Source: Ptiloglossa arizonensis (lineage: Eukaryota > Arthropoda > Insecta > Hymenoptera > Colletidae). Taken from it: a stretch of 64,000 nucleotides of DNA. The stretch lies in the NCBI RefSeq assembly GCF_051014685.1, contig NW_027478395.1, forward strand, positions 310,001-374,000, written 5' to 3'. Each line of letters opens with the position of its first letter. Positions within the stretch are counted from its first letter, which is position 1. Below the pieces are notes generated by a model that saw only the letters and a program-made list of their open reading frames with translations, did not search any database and had not been told where the DNA came from. Shown here piece by piece: positions 38,041-50,607 of the stretch. The translations under genes and the position numbers were made by a program.

Positions 38041-40500
38041 ACCGTTGTAATCGGGCGAGTTTCTACTTTCAGACGCAGAAGGAATTTTTGGGTTTGGTCA
38101 ATGCGTTCGCGAGATATGGGACTTTGAATCTAAGAAATGGTTGAGAAGACAACAAATTTTTCGCAATTCTGCTGCCCCAATCGCTTAACCAGAATGGCCT
38201 AGGGGAAAAATACACGTACCGTTGTAACCGGGCGAGTTTCTACTTTCAAATGCAATAGGAATTTTTGGGTTAGGTCAATCCGTTCGCGAGATATGGGAGT
38301 TTGAAGCTAAGAAATGGTTGAGAAGACAAAAAATTTCTCGCAATTCTGCTGCTCCAAACGCTTAACCAGAATGGCCTAGGGAAAAGATACACATACCGTT
38401 GTAATCGGGCGAGTTTCTACTTTCAGATGCAATAGGAATTTTTGGGTTAGGTCAATCCGTTCGCGAGATATGGGAGTTTGAAGCCAAGGAATGGTAGAGA
38501 AGGCAAAAAATTTTTCACAATTCTGCTGCTCCAAACGCTTAACCAGAATGGCCTAGGGAAAGAATACACATACCGTTCTAATCGGGCGAGTTTCTACTTT
38601 CAGTTACAATAGGAATTTTTGGGTTAGGTCAATCCGTTCGCAAGATATGGGAGTTTGAAGCTAAGAAATGGTTGAGAAGACAAAAAATTTTTCGCAATTC
38701 TGCTGCTCCAAACGCTTAACCAGAATATCCTAGGGAAAAAATACACATACCGCTGTAATCGGGCTAGTTTCTACTTTCAGATGCCATCGGAATTTTTGGG
38801 TTAGGTCAATCCGTTTGCGAGATACGGGAGTTTGTAGCTAAGAAATGGTTTAGAAGACAACAAATTTTTCGCACTTCTGCTGCTCCAAACGCTTAAACAG
38901 AATGGCCTAGGGCAAAAATACACATACCGTTGTAATCGGGCGAGTTTCTACTTTCAGATGCAATAGGAATTTTTGGGTTAGGTCAATCCGTTCTCGAGAT
39001 ATGGAAGTTTGAAGCCAAGAAATGGTTGTGAAGGAAAAAAATTTTTCGTAATTCTGCTGCTCCAAACGCTTAACCAGAATGGCCTAGGGAAAGAATACAC
39101 ATACCGTTGTAATCGGGCGAGTTTCTACTTTCAGACGCAGAAGGAATTTTTGGGTTTGGTCAATGCGTTCGCGAGATATGGGACTTTGAATCTAAGAAAT
39201 GGTTGAGAAGACAACAAATTTTTCGCAATTCTGCTGCCCCAATCGCTTAACCAGAATGGCCTAGGGGAAAAATACACGTACCGTTGTAACCGGGCGAGTT
39301 TCTACTTTCAAATGCAATAGGAATTTTTGGGTTAGGTCAATCCGTTCGCGAGATATGGGAGTTTGAAGCTAAGAAATGGTTGAGAAGACAAAAAATTTTT
39401 CGCAATTCTGCTGCTCCAAACGCTTAACCAGAATGGCCTAGGGAAAAGATACACATACCGTTGTAATCGGGCGAGTTTCTACTTTCAGATGCAATAGGAA
39501 TTTTTGGGTGTGGTCAATCCGTTCGCGAGATATGGGAGTTTGAAGCCAAGGAATGGTAGAGAAGGCAAAAAATTTTTCACAATTCTGCTGCTCCAAACGC
39601 TTAACCAGAATGGCGTAGGGAAAAAATACACATACCGTTGTAACCGGGCGAGTTTCTACTTTCAGACGCAACAGGAATTTTTGGGTTAGGTCAATCCGTT
39701 CGCGAGATATGGGAGTTTGAAGCCAAGAAATGGTTGAGAAGGCAAAAAATTTTTCGCAGTTCTGCTGCTCCAAACGCTTAACCAGAATGGCCTAGGGAAA
39801 AGATACACATACCGTTGTAATCGGGCGAGTTTCTACTTTCAGATGCAATAGGAATTTTTGGGTTAGGTCAATCCGTTCGCGAGATATGGGAGTTTGAAGC
39901 CAAGGAATGGTAGAGAAGGCAAAAAATTTTTCACAATTCTGCTGCTCCAAACGCTTAACCAGAATGGCCTAGGGAAAGAATACACATACCGTTCTAATCG
40001 GGCGAGTTTCTACTTTCAGTTACAATAGGAATTTTTGGGTTAGGTCAATCCGTTCGCAAGATATGGGAGTTTGAAGCTAAGAAATGGTTGAGAAGACAAA
40101 AAATTTTTCGCAATTCTGCTGCTCCAAACGCTTAACCAGAATATCCTAGGGAAAAAATACACATACCGCTGTAATCGGGCTAGTTTCTACTTTCAGATGC
40201 CATCGGAATTTTTGGGTTAGGTCAATCCGTTTGCGAGATATGGGAGTTTGTAGCTAAGAAATGGTTTAGAAGACAACAAATTTTTCGCACTTCTGCTGCT
40301 CCAAACGCTTAAACAGAATGGCCTAGGGCAAAAATACACATACCGTTGTAATCGGGCGAGTTTCTACTTTCAGATGCAATAGGAATTTTTGGGTTAGGTC
40401 AATCCGTTCTCGAGATATGGAAGTTTGAAGCCAAGAAATGGTTGTGAAGGAAAAAAATTTTTCGTAATTCTGCTGCTCCAAACGCTTAACCAGAATGGCC
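38041..40500 (+). repeat. Overlapping 6- and 8-monomer duplications at the domain border
   Basis: The run starting at 38,043 ('gacgcagaagg ... gtcaatgcgttcg ... ctgctgccccaatcg') is repeated 1,062 bases (six monomers) later. The run starting near 38,390 recurs 1,416 bases (eight monomers) later. Marks of the second are 'taccgttctaatcggg' at 38,571 and 39,987, 'cagttacaatagg', and 'tcgagatatggaagtt'. The second copy carries the first 'gccatcgg/tttgtag' units of the right domain. Confidence 0.82.
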
Positions 40501-41299
40501 TAGGGAAAAAATACACATACCGTTGTAATCGGGCGAGTTTCTACTTTCAAATGCCATAGGAATGTTTGGGTTAGGTCAATCCGTTCGCGAGATATGAGAG
40601 TTTGAAGCTAAGAAATGGTGGAGAAGACAACAAATTTTTCGCGATTCTGCTGCTCCAAACGCTCAAACAGAATGGACTAGGGAAAAAATACACATACCGT
40701 TGTAATCGGGCGAGTTTCTACTTTCAGATGCGATAGGAATTTTTGGGTTAGGTCAATCCGTTCGCGAGATATGGGAGTTTGAAGCCAAGATATGGTTGAG
40801 AAGGCAAAAAATTTTTCGCAATTCTGCTGCTTCATACGCTTAACCAGAATGGCCTAGGGAAAGAATACACATACCGTTGTAATCGGGCGAGTTTCTACTT
40901 TCAGTTACAATAGGAATGTTTGGGTTAGGTCAATCCGTTCGCGAGATATGAGAGTTTGAAGCTAAGAAATGGTTGAGAAGGCAAAAAATTTTTCGCAATT
41001 CTGCTGCTTCAAACGCTTAACCAGAATGGCCTAGGGAAAAAATACACATACCGTTGTAATCGGGCGAGTTTCTACTTTCAGATGCAATAGGAATTTTTGT
41101 GTTAGGTCAATCCGTTCGCGAGATATGGGAGTTTGAAGCCAAGAAATGGTTGAGAAGGCAAAAAATTTTTCGCAATTCTGCTGCTTCAAACGCTTAACCA
41201 GAATGGCCCAGGGACAAAATACACATACCGTTGTAATCGGGCTAGTTTCTACTTTCAAATGCAATAGGAATTTTTGAGTTAGGTCAATCCGTTCGCGAG

Positions 41300-42330
41300 A
41301 TATGAGAGTTTGAACCTAAGAAATGGTTGAGAAGACAACAAATTTTTCGCAATTCTGCTGCTCCAAACGCTTAACCAGAATGGCCAAGGGAAAAAACACG
41401 CATACCGTTGTAATCGGGCGAGTTTCTACTTTCAGATGCAACAGGAATTTTTGGGTTAGGTCAATCCGTTCGCGAGATATTGGAGTTTGAAGCCAAGAAA
41501 TGGTTGAGAAGGAGAAAATTTTTCGTAATTCTGCTGCTCCAAACGCTTAACCAGAATATCCTAAGGAAAAAATACACATACCGCTGTAATCGGGCTAGTT
41601 TCTACTTTCAGAGGCAATAGGAATTTTTGGGGTAGGTCAATCCGTTCGCGAGATATGGGAGTTTGAAGGCAAGAAATGGTTGTGGAGGAAAAAAATTTTT
41701 CGCCCTTCTGCTGCTCCAAACGCTTAACCAGAATGGCCTAGGGAACAAATTCACATACCGTTGTAATCGGGCGAGTTTCTACTTTCAGATGCAATAGGAA
41801 TTTTTGGGTTAGGTCAATCCGTTCGCGAGATATGGGAGTTTGAAGCTAAGAAATGGTTGAGGAGACAACAAATTTTTCGCACTTCTGCTGCTCCAAACGC
41901 TTAAACAGAATGGCCTAGGGCAAAAATACACATACCGTTGTAATCGGGCGCGTTTCTACTTTCAGATGCAATAGGAATTTTTGGGTTAGGTCAATCCGTA
42001 GGCGAGATATGGGTGTTTGAAGCCAAGAAATGGTTGAGAAGGCAAAAAATTTTTCGCAATTCTGCTTCTCCAATCGTTTAACCAGAATGGCCTAGGGGAA
42101 AAATACACGTACCGTTGTAATCGGGCGAGTTTCTACTTTCAAATGCCATAGGAATGTTTGGGTTAGGTCAATCCGTTCGCGAGATATGAGAGTTTGAAGC
42201 TAAGAAATGGTGGAGAAGACAACAAATTTTTCGCGATTCTGCTGCTCCAAACGCTCAAACAGAATGGACTAGGGAAAAAATACACATACCGTTGTAATCG
42301 GGCGAGTTTCTACTTTCAAATGCAATAGGA
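41300..42330 (+). repeat. Block matching 45.37-46.57 kb with a one-monomer deletion
   Basis: From 'gagagtttgaacctaag' (41,312 and 45,379) the offset is 4,067. From the 'ccgtaggcgagatatgggtg' mark (41,997 and 46,242) it is 4,245, so one monomer is missing here. The joint is near 41,590-41,612, where a 'gctgtaatcgggctag' left half continues directly into a 'gaggcaatagg' right half. Elsewhere these halves are always one monomer apart. Confidence 0.84.
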
Positions 42331-43695
42331 ATTTTTGGGGTAGGTCAATCCGTTCGCGAGGTATGGGAGTTTGAAGCCAAGAAATGGTTGAGAAGGCAAA
42401 AAATTTTTCGCAATTCTGCTGCTCCAAACGCTTAACCAGAATGGCCAAGGGAAAAAACACGCATACCCTTGTAATCGGGCGAGTTTCTACTTTCAGATGC
42501 AACAGGAATTTTTGGGTTAGGTCATCCGTTCGCGAGATATTGGAGTTTGAAGCCAAGAAATGGTTGAGCAGGAGAAAATTTTTCGTAATTCTGCTGCTCC
42601 AAACGCTTAACCAGAATATCCTAGGGAAAAAATACACATACCGCTGTAATCGGGCTAGTTTCTACTTTCAGATGCCATCGGAATTTTTGGGTTAGGTCAA
42701 TCTGTTTGCGAGATATGGGAGTTTGTAGCTAAGAAATGGTTTAGAAGACAACAAATTTTTCGCACTTCTGCTGCTCCAAACGCTTAATCCGAATGGCCTA
42801 GGGACTAAATACACATACCAATGTAATCGGGAGAGTTTCTACTTTCAGAGGCAATAGAAATTTTTGGGGTAGGTCAATCCGTTCGCGAGATATGGGAGTT
42901 TGAAGCCAAGAAATGGTTGTGAAGGAAAAAAATTTTTCGTAATTCTGCTGCGCCAAACGCTTAACCAGAATGGCCTAGGGAAAAAATACACATACCGTTG
43001 TAATCGGGCGAGTTTCTACTTTCAGATGCAATAGGAATTTTTGGGTTAGGTCAATCCGTTCGCGAGATATGGGAGTTTGAAGCTAAAAAATGGTTGAGGA
43101 GACAACAAATTTTTCGCACTTCTGCTGCTCCGCCCGCTTAAACAGATTGGCCTAGGGCAAAAATACACATACCGTTGTAATCGGGCGAGTTTCTACTTTC
43201 AGATGCAATAGGAATTTTTGGGTTAGGTCAATCCGTTCGCGAGATATGGGAGTTTGAAGCCAAGAAATGGTTGAGAAGGCAAAAAATTTTTCGCAATTCT
43301 GCTGCTTCAAACGCTTAACCAGAATGGCCTAGGGGAAAAATACACGTACCGTTGTAATGGGGCGAGTTCCTACTTTCAGATGCAACAGGAATTTTTGGGT
43401 TAGGTCAATCCGATCGCGAGATATGGGAGTTTGTAGCTAAGAAATGGTTTAGAAGACAACAAATTTTTCGCACTTCTGCTGCTCCAAACGCTTAATCCGA
43501 ATGGCCTAGGGACTAAATACACATACCAATGTAATCGGGAGAGTTTCTACTTTCAGAGGCAATAGGAATTTTTGGGGTAGGTCAATCCGTTCGCGAGATA
43601 TTGGAGTTTGAAGCCAAGAAATGGTTGAGAAGGAGAAAATTTTTCGTAATTCTGCTGCTCCAAACGCTTAACCAGAATATCCTAGGGAAAAAATA

Positions 43696-43872
43696 CACAT
43701 ACCGCTGTAATCGGGCTAGTTTCTACTTTCAGATGCCATCGGAATTTTTGGGTTAGGTCAATCTGTTTGCGAGATATGGGAGTTTGTAGCTAAGAAATGG
43801 TTTAGAAGACAACAAATTTTTCGCACTTCTGCTGCTCCAAACGCTTAATCCGAATGGCCTAGGGACTAAATA
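43696..43872 (+). repeat. Monomer class: 'gccatcgg / tttgtag / gacta'
   Basis: Diagnostic changes are 'ccgctgtaatcgggctag' at the anchor, 'gatgccatcgg', 'caatctgtttgcgag' (weakening the TTCG of the CENP-B-like site), 'gtttgtagctaag', 'tttagaagacaac', 'aatccgaatgg', and 'gactaaata' at the end. The whole set usually travels together and is nearly always followed by the 'caatg/gaggcaat' class. This linkage across a monomer border marks a preserved dimer. It is found at 4.4-15.6 kb and from 38.7 kb rightward. Confidence 0.85.
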
Positions 43873-44049
43873 CACATACCAATGTAATCGGGCGAGCTTC
43901 TACTTTCAGAGGCAATAGGAATTTTTGGGGTAGGTCAATCCGTTCGCGAGATATGGGAGTTTGAAGGCAAGAAATGGTTGTGGAGGAAAAAAATTTTTCG
44001 CCCTTCTGCTGCTCCAAACGCTTAACCAGAATGGCCTAGGGAACAAATT
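43873..44049 (+). repeat. Monomer class: 'caatg / gaggcaat / ggggtagg'
   Basis: Diagnostic changes are 'taccaatgtaatc' for 'taccgttgtaatc', 'gaggcaatagg', and 'ggggtagg' for 'gggttagg'. This copy also has 'gaaggcaagaaatgg', 'tgtggagg', 'cgcccttctg' and a closing 'gaacaaatt'. The last group is shared by copies at 41,665, 45,909, 48,385, 49,446, 51,215, 52,277 and 54,045. The spacing of these marks (about 1,061 and 1,769 bases alternating) reveals the 16-monomer unit. A sub-variant with 'cgggagag' marks the other member of each higher-order unit. Confidence 0.85.
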
Positions 44050-47000
44050 CACATACCGTTGTAATCGGGCGAGTTTCTACTTTCAGATGCAATAGGAATT
44101 TTTGGGTTAGGTCAATCCGTTCGCGAGATATGGGAGTTTGAAGCTAAGAAATGGTTGAGGAGACAACAAATTTTTCGCACTTCTGCTGCTCCAAACGCTT
44201 AAACAGAATGGCCTAGGGCAAAAATACACATACCGTTGTAATCGGGCGAGTTTCTACTTTCAGATGCAATAGGAATTTTTGGGTTAGGTCAATCCGTTCG
44301 CGAGATATGGGAGTTTGAAGCCAAGAAATGGTTGAGAAGGCAAAAAATTTTTCGCAATTCTGCTGCTTCAAATGCTTAACCAGAATGGCCTAGGGGAAAA
44401 ATACACGTACCGTTGTAATGGGGCGAGTTCCTACTTTCAGATGCAACAGGAATTTTTGGGTTAGGTCAATCCGATCGCGAGATATGGGAGTTTGTAGCTA
44501 AGAAATGGTTTAGAAGACAACAAATTTTTCGCACTTCTGCTGCTCCAAACGCTTAATCCGAATGGCCTAGGGACTAAATACACATACCAATGTAATCGGG
44601 AGAGTTTCTACTTTCAGAGGCAATAGGAATTTTTGGGGTAGGTCAATCCGTTCGCGAGATATGGGAGTTTGAAGCCAAGAAATGGTTGTGAAGGAAAAAA
44701 ATTTTTCGCCTTTCTGCTGCTCCAAACGCTTAACCAGAATGGCCTAGGGAAAAAATACACATACCGTTGTAATCGGGCGGGTTTCTACTTTCAGATGCGA
44801 TAGGAATTTTTGGGTTAGGTCAATCCGTTCTCGAGATATGGGAGTTTGAAGCCAAGAAATGGTTGTGAAGGAAAAAAATTTTTCGCCATTCTGCTGCTCC
44901 GAACGCTTAACCAGAATGGCCTAGGGAAGAAATACACATACCGTTGTAATCGGGCGAGTTTCTACTTTCAGATGCAATAGGAATTTTTGGGTTAGGTCAA
45001 TCCGTTCGCGAGATATGGGAGTTTGAAGCTAAGAAATGGTTGAGGAGACAACAAATTTTTCGCACTTCTGCTGCTCCAAACGCTTAAACAGAATGGCCTA
45101 GGGCAAAAATACACATACCGTTGTAATCGGGCGAGTTTCTACTTTCAGATGCAATAGGAATTTTTGGGTTAGGTCAATCCGTTCGCGAGATATGGGAGTT
45201 TGAAGCCAAGAAATGGTTGAGAAGGCAAAAAATTTTTCGCAATTCTGCTGCTTCAAACGCTTAACCAGAATGGCTTAGGGACAAAATACACATACCGTTG
45301 TAATCGGGCGAGTTTCTACTTTCAAATGCAATAGGAATTTTTGAGTTAGGTCAATCCGTTCGCGAGATATGAGAGTTTGAACCTAAGAAATGGTTGAGAA
45401 GACAACAAATTTTTCGCAATTCTGCTGCTCCAAACGCTTAACCAGAATGGCCAAGGGAAAAAACACGCATACCGTTGTAATCGGGCGAGTTTCTACTTTC
45501 AGATGCAACAGGAATTTTTGGGTTAGGTCAATCCGTTCGCGAGATATTGGAGTTTGAAGCCAAGAAATGGTTGAGAAGGAGAAAATTTTTCGTAATTCTG
45601 CTGCTCCAAACGCTTAACCAGAATATCCTAGGGAAAAAATACACATACCGCTGTAATCGGGCTAGTTTCTACTTTCAGATGCCATCGGAATTTTTGGGTT
45701 AGGTCAATCTGTTTGCGAGATATGGGAGTTTGTAGCTAAGAAATGGTTTAGAAGACAACAAATTTCTCGCACTCCTGCTGCTCCAAACGCTTAATCCGAA
45801 TGGCCTAGGGACTAAATACACATACCAATGTAATCGGGCGAGTTTCTACTTTCAGAGGCAATAGGAATTTTTGGGGTAGGTCAATCCGTTCGCGAGATAT
45901 GGGAGTTTGAAGGCAAGAAATGGTTGTGGAGGAAAAAAATTTTTCGCCCTTCTGCTGCTCCAAACGCTTAACCAGAATGGCCTAGGGAACAAATTCACAT
46001 ACCGTTGTAATCGGGCGAGTTTCTACTTTCAGATGCAATAGGAATTTTTGGGTTAGGTCAATCCGTTCGCGAGATATGGGAGTTTGAAGCTAAGAAATGG
46101 TTGAGGAGACAACAAATTTTTCGCACTTCTGCTGCTCCAAACGCTTAAACAGAATGGCCTAGGGCAAAAATACACATACCGTTGTAATCGGGCGAGTTTC
46201 TACTTTCAGATGCAATAGGAATTTTTGGGTTAGGTCAATCCGTAGGCGAGATATGGGTGTTTGAAGCCAAGAAATGGTGGAGAAGGCAAAAAATTTTTCG
46301 CAATTCTGCTTCTCCAATCGTTTAACCAGAATGGCCTAGGGGAAAAATACACGTACCGTTGTAATCGGGCGAGTTTCTACTTTCAAATGCCATAGGAATG
46401 TTTGGGTTAGGTCAATCCGTTCGCGAGATATGAGAGTTTGAAGGTAAGAAATGGTGGAGAAGACAACAAATTTTTCGCGATTCTGCTGCTCCAAACGCTC
46501 AAACAGAATGGACTAGGGAAAAAATACACATACCGTTGTAATCGGGCGAGTTTCTACTTTCAAATGCAATAGGAATTTTTGAGTTAGGTCAATCCGTTCG
46601 CGAGATATGAGAGTTTGAACCTAAGAAATGGTTGAGAAGACAACAAATTTTTCGCAATTCTGCTGCTCCAAACGCTTAACCAGAATGGCCAAGGGAAAAA
46701 ACACGCATACCGTTGTAATCGGGCGAGTTTCTACTTTCAGATGCAACAGGAATTTTTGGGTTAGGTCAATCCGTTCGCGAGATATTGGAGTTTGAAGCCA
46801 AGAAATGGTTGAGAAGGAGAAAATTTTTCGTAATTCTGCTGCTCCAAACGCTTAACCAGAATATCCTCGGGAAAAAATACACATACCGCTGTAATCGGGC
46901 TAGTTTCTACTTTCAGATGCCATCGGAATTTTTGGGTTAGGTCAATCTGTTTGCGAGATATGGGAGTTTGTAGCTAAGAAATGGTTTAGAAGACAACAAA

Positions 47001-47777
47001 TTTTTCGCACTTCTGCTGCTCCAAACGCTTAATCCGAATGGCCTAGGGACTAAATACACATACCAATGTAATCGGGAGAGTTTCTACTTTCAGAGGCAAT
47101 AGGAATTTTTGGGGTAGGTCAATCCGTTCGCGAGATATGGGAGTTTGAAGCCAAGAAATGGTTGTGAAGGAAAAAAATTTTTCGCCTTTCTGCTGCTCCA
47201 AACGCTCAAACAGAATGGCCTAGGGAAAAAATACACACACCGTTGTAATCGGGCGAGTTTCTACTTTCAGATGCGATAGGAATTTTTGGGTTAGGTCAAT
47301 CCGTTCTCGAGATATGGGAGTTTGAAGCCAAGAAATGGTTGTGAAGGAAACAAATTTTTCGCCATTCTGCTGCTCCAAACGCTTAACCAGAATGGCCTAG
47401 GGAAAAAATACACATACCGTTGTAATCGGGCGAGTTTCTACTTTCAGATGCAATAGGAATTTTTGGGTTAGGTCAATCCGTTCGCGAGATATGGGAGTTT
47501 GAAGCTAAAAAATGGTTGAGGAGACAACAAATTTTTCGCACTTCTGCTGCTCCAACCGCTTAAACAGATTGGCCTAGGGCAAAAATACACATACCGTTGT
47601 AATCGGGCGAGTTTCTACTTTCAGATGCAATAGGAATTTTTGGGTTAGGTCAATCCGTTCGCGAGATATGGGAGTTTGAAGCCAAGAAATGGTTGAGAAG
47701 GCAAAAATTTTTTCGCAATTCTGCTGCTTCAAACGCTTAACCAGAATGGCCTAGGGGAAAAATACACGTACCGTTGT

Positions 47778-50607
47778 AATGGGGCGAGTTCCTACTTTCA
47801 GATGCAACAGGAATTTTTGGGTTAGGTCAATCCGATCGCGAGATATGGGAGTTTGTAGCTAAGAAATGGTTTAGAAGACAACAAATTTTTCGCACTTCTG
47901 CTGCTCCAAACGCTTAATCCGAATGGCCTAGGGACTAAATACACATACCAATGTAATCGGGAGAGTTTCTACTTTCAGAGGCAATAGGAATTTTTGGGGT
48001 AGGTCAATCCGTTCGCGAGATATTGGAGTTTTAAGCCAAGAAATGGTTGAGAAGGAGAAAATTTTTCGTAATTCTGCTGCTCCAAACGCTTAACCAGAAT
48101 ATCCTAGGGAAAAAATACACATACCGCTGTAATCGGGCTAGTTTCTACTTTCAGATGCCATCGGAATTTTTGGGTTAGGTCAATCTGTTTGCGAGATATG
48201 GGAGTTTGTAGCTAAGAAATGGTTTAGAAGACAACAAATTTTTCGCACTTCTGCTGCTCCAAACGCTTAATCCGAATGGCCTAGGGACTAAATACACATA
48301 CCAATGTAATCGGGCGAGCTTCTACTTTCAGAGGCAATAGGAATTTTTGGGGTAGGTCAATCCGTTCGCGAGATATGGGAGTTTGAAGGCAAGAAATGGT
48401 TGTGGAGGAAAAAAATTTTTCGCCCTTCTGCTGCTCCAAACGCTTAACCAGAATGGCCTAGGGAACAAATTCACATACCGTTGTAATCGGGCGAGTTTCT
48501 ACTTTCAGATGCAATAGGAATTTTTGGGTTAGGTCAATCCGTTCGCGAGATATGGGAGTTTGAAGCTAAGAAATGGTTGAGGAGACAACAAATTTTTCGC
48601 ACTTCTGCTGCTCCAAACGCTTAAACAGAATGGCCTAGGGCAAAAATACACATACCGTTGTAATCGGGCGAGTTTCTACTTTCAGATGCAATAGGAATTT
48701 TTGGGTTAGGTCAATCCGTTCGCGAGATATGGGAGTTTGAAGCCAAGAAATGGTTGAGAAGGCAAAAATTTTTTCGCAATTCTGCTGCTTCAAACGCTTA
48801 ACCAGAATGGCCTAGGGGAAAAATACACGTACCGTTGTAATGGGGCGAGTTCCTACTTTCAGATGCAACAGGAATTTTTGGGTTAGGTCAATCCGATCGC
48901 GAGATATGGGAGTTTGTAGCTAAGAAATGGTTTAGAAGACAACAAATTTTTCGCACTTCTGCTGCTCCAAACGCTTAATCCGAATGGCCTAGGGACTAAA
49001 TACACATACCAATGTAATCGGGAGAGTTTCTACTTTCAGAGGCAATAGGAATTTTTGGGGTAGGTCAATCCGTTCGCGAGATATTGGAGTTTTAAGCCAA
49101 GAAATGGTTGAGAAGGAGAAAATTTTTCGTAATTCTGCTGCTCCAAACGCTTAACCAGAATATCCTAGGGAAAAAATACACATACCGCTGTAATCGGGCT
49201 AGTTTCTACTTTCAGATGCCATCGGAATTTTTGGGTTAGGTCAATCTGTTTGCGAGATATGGGAGTTTGTAGCTAAGAAATGGTTTAGAAGACAACAAAT
49301 TTTTCGCACTTCTGCTGCTCCAAACGCTTAATCCGAATGGCCTAGGGACTAAATACACATACCAATGTAATCGGGCGAGCTTCTACTTTCAGAGGCAATA
49401 GGAATTTTTGGGGTAGGTCAATCCGTTCGCGAGATATGGGAGTTTGAAGGCAAGAAATGGTTGTGGAGGAAAAAAATTTTTCGCCCTTCTGCTGCTCCAA
49501 ACGCTTAACCAGAATGGCCTAGGGAACAAATTCACATACCGTTGTAATCGGGCGAGTTTCTACTTTCAGATGCAATAGGAATTTTTGGGTTAGGTCAATC
49601 CGTTCGCGAGATATGGGAGTTTGAAGCTAAGAAATGGTTGAGGAGACAACAAATTTTTCGCACTTCTGCTGCTCCAAACGCTTAAACAGAATGGCCTAGG
49701 GCAAAAATACACATACCGTTGTAATCGGGCGAGTTTCTACTTTCAGATGCAATAGGAATTTTTGGGTTAGGTCAATCCGTTCGCGAGATATGGGAGTTTG
49801 AAGCCAAGAAATGGTTGAGAAGGCAAAAAATTTTTCGCAATTCTGCTGCTTCAAACGCTTAACCAGAATGGCCTAGGGGAAAAATACACGTACCGTTGTA
49901 ATGGGGCGAGTTCCTACTTTCAGATGCAACAGGAATTTTTGGGTTAGGTCAATCCGATCGCGAGATATGGGAGTTTGTAGCTAAGAAATGGTTTAGAAGA
50001 CAACAAATTTTTCGCACTTCTGCTGCTCCAAACGCTTAATCCGAATGGCCTAGGGACTAAATACACATACCAATGTAATCGGGAGAGTTTCTACTTTCAG
50101 AGGCAATAGGAATTTTTGGGGTAGGTCAATCCGTTCGCGAGATATGGGAGTTTGAAGCCAAGAAATGGTTGTGAAGGAAAAAAATTTTTCGCCTTTCTGC
50201 TGCTCCAAACGCTTAACCAGAATGGCCTAGGGAAAAAATACACATACCGTTGTAATCGGGCGGGTTTCTACTTTCAGATGCGATAGGAATTTTTGGGTTA
50301 GGTCAATCCGTTCTCGAGATATGGGAGTTTGAAGCCAAGAAATGGTTGTGAAGGAAAAAAATTTTTCGCCATTCTGCTGCACCGAACGCCTAACCAGAAT
50401 GGCCTAGGGAAAAAATACACATACCGTTGTAATCGGGCGAGTTTCTACTTTCAGATGCAATAGGAATTTTTGGGTTAGGTCAATCCGTTCGCGAGATATG
50501 GGAGTTTGAAGCCAAGAAATGGTTGAGAAGGCAAAAAATTTTTCGCAATTCTGCTGCTTCAAACGCTTAACCAGAATGGCCTAGGGGAAAAATACACGTA
50601 CCGTTGT
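47778..50607 (+). repeat. 16-monomer higher-order repeat, copy A (2.83 kb)
   Basis: The anchor 'aatggggcgagttcctac' occurs at 47,778, 48,839, 49,900 and 50,608, giving sub-units of 1,061, 1,061 and 708 bases (6+6+4 monomers). The 6-mers run through the classes 'tttgtag', 'cgggagag/gaggcaat', 'ggagaaaatttttcgtaa', 'gccatcgg', 'cgagcttctac', 'gaaggcaag/gaacaaattcac', 'gaggagac' and 'ctgcttcaaac'. The 4-mer runs through 'tgtgaaggaaaaaaa', 'cgggcgggtttc', 'gttctcgagat' and 'cgccattctg'. The next copy follows without a gap. Confidence 0.9.

Larger units (their letters stand above)
17014..38700 (+). repeat. Central satellite domain
   Basis: Characteristic variants are 'gagttggaagctaag' with 'gagaacaaattgttcg' (near 17,240, 19,010, 20,780, 22,900, 26,090, 29,630 and 33,870), 'gacgcagaagg' with 'gggtttggtcaat', and 'atgcaacagcaattttt'. 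The left and right markers ('cttctccaatcg', 'gactaaatacacatacca', 'gaggcaat') were not seen between about 17 and 38.7 kb. The core is therefore a separately amplified set of the same family. Borders are approximate because variants mix at 10-17 kb and 35-40 kb. Confidence 0.7.
43356..44416 (+). repeat. Isolated copy of the 6-monomer sub-unit
   Basis: The anchor 'aatggggcgagttcctac' occurs at 43,356 and 44,417, a 1,061-base step like the 6-mers at 47.8-52.7 kb. Its class order is the same ('tttgtag', 'cgggagag', 'ggagaaaattttt', 'gccatcgg', 'cgagcttctac', 'gaaggcaag', 'gaacaaattcac'). A 4-mer-type run follows it, so a 6+4 piece of the higher-order plan predates or spread beyond the regular 47.8-53.4 kb stretch. 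Confidence 0.82.

Noticed and set aside
38813..38829. Third CGGG-bearing CENP-B-like site
   Set aside because: The first half reads TTTG instead of TTCG, so it is still one base short. It belongs to the 'gtttgcgag' class.
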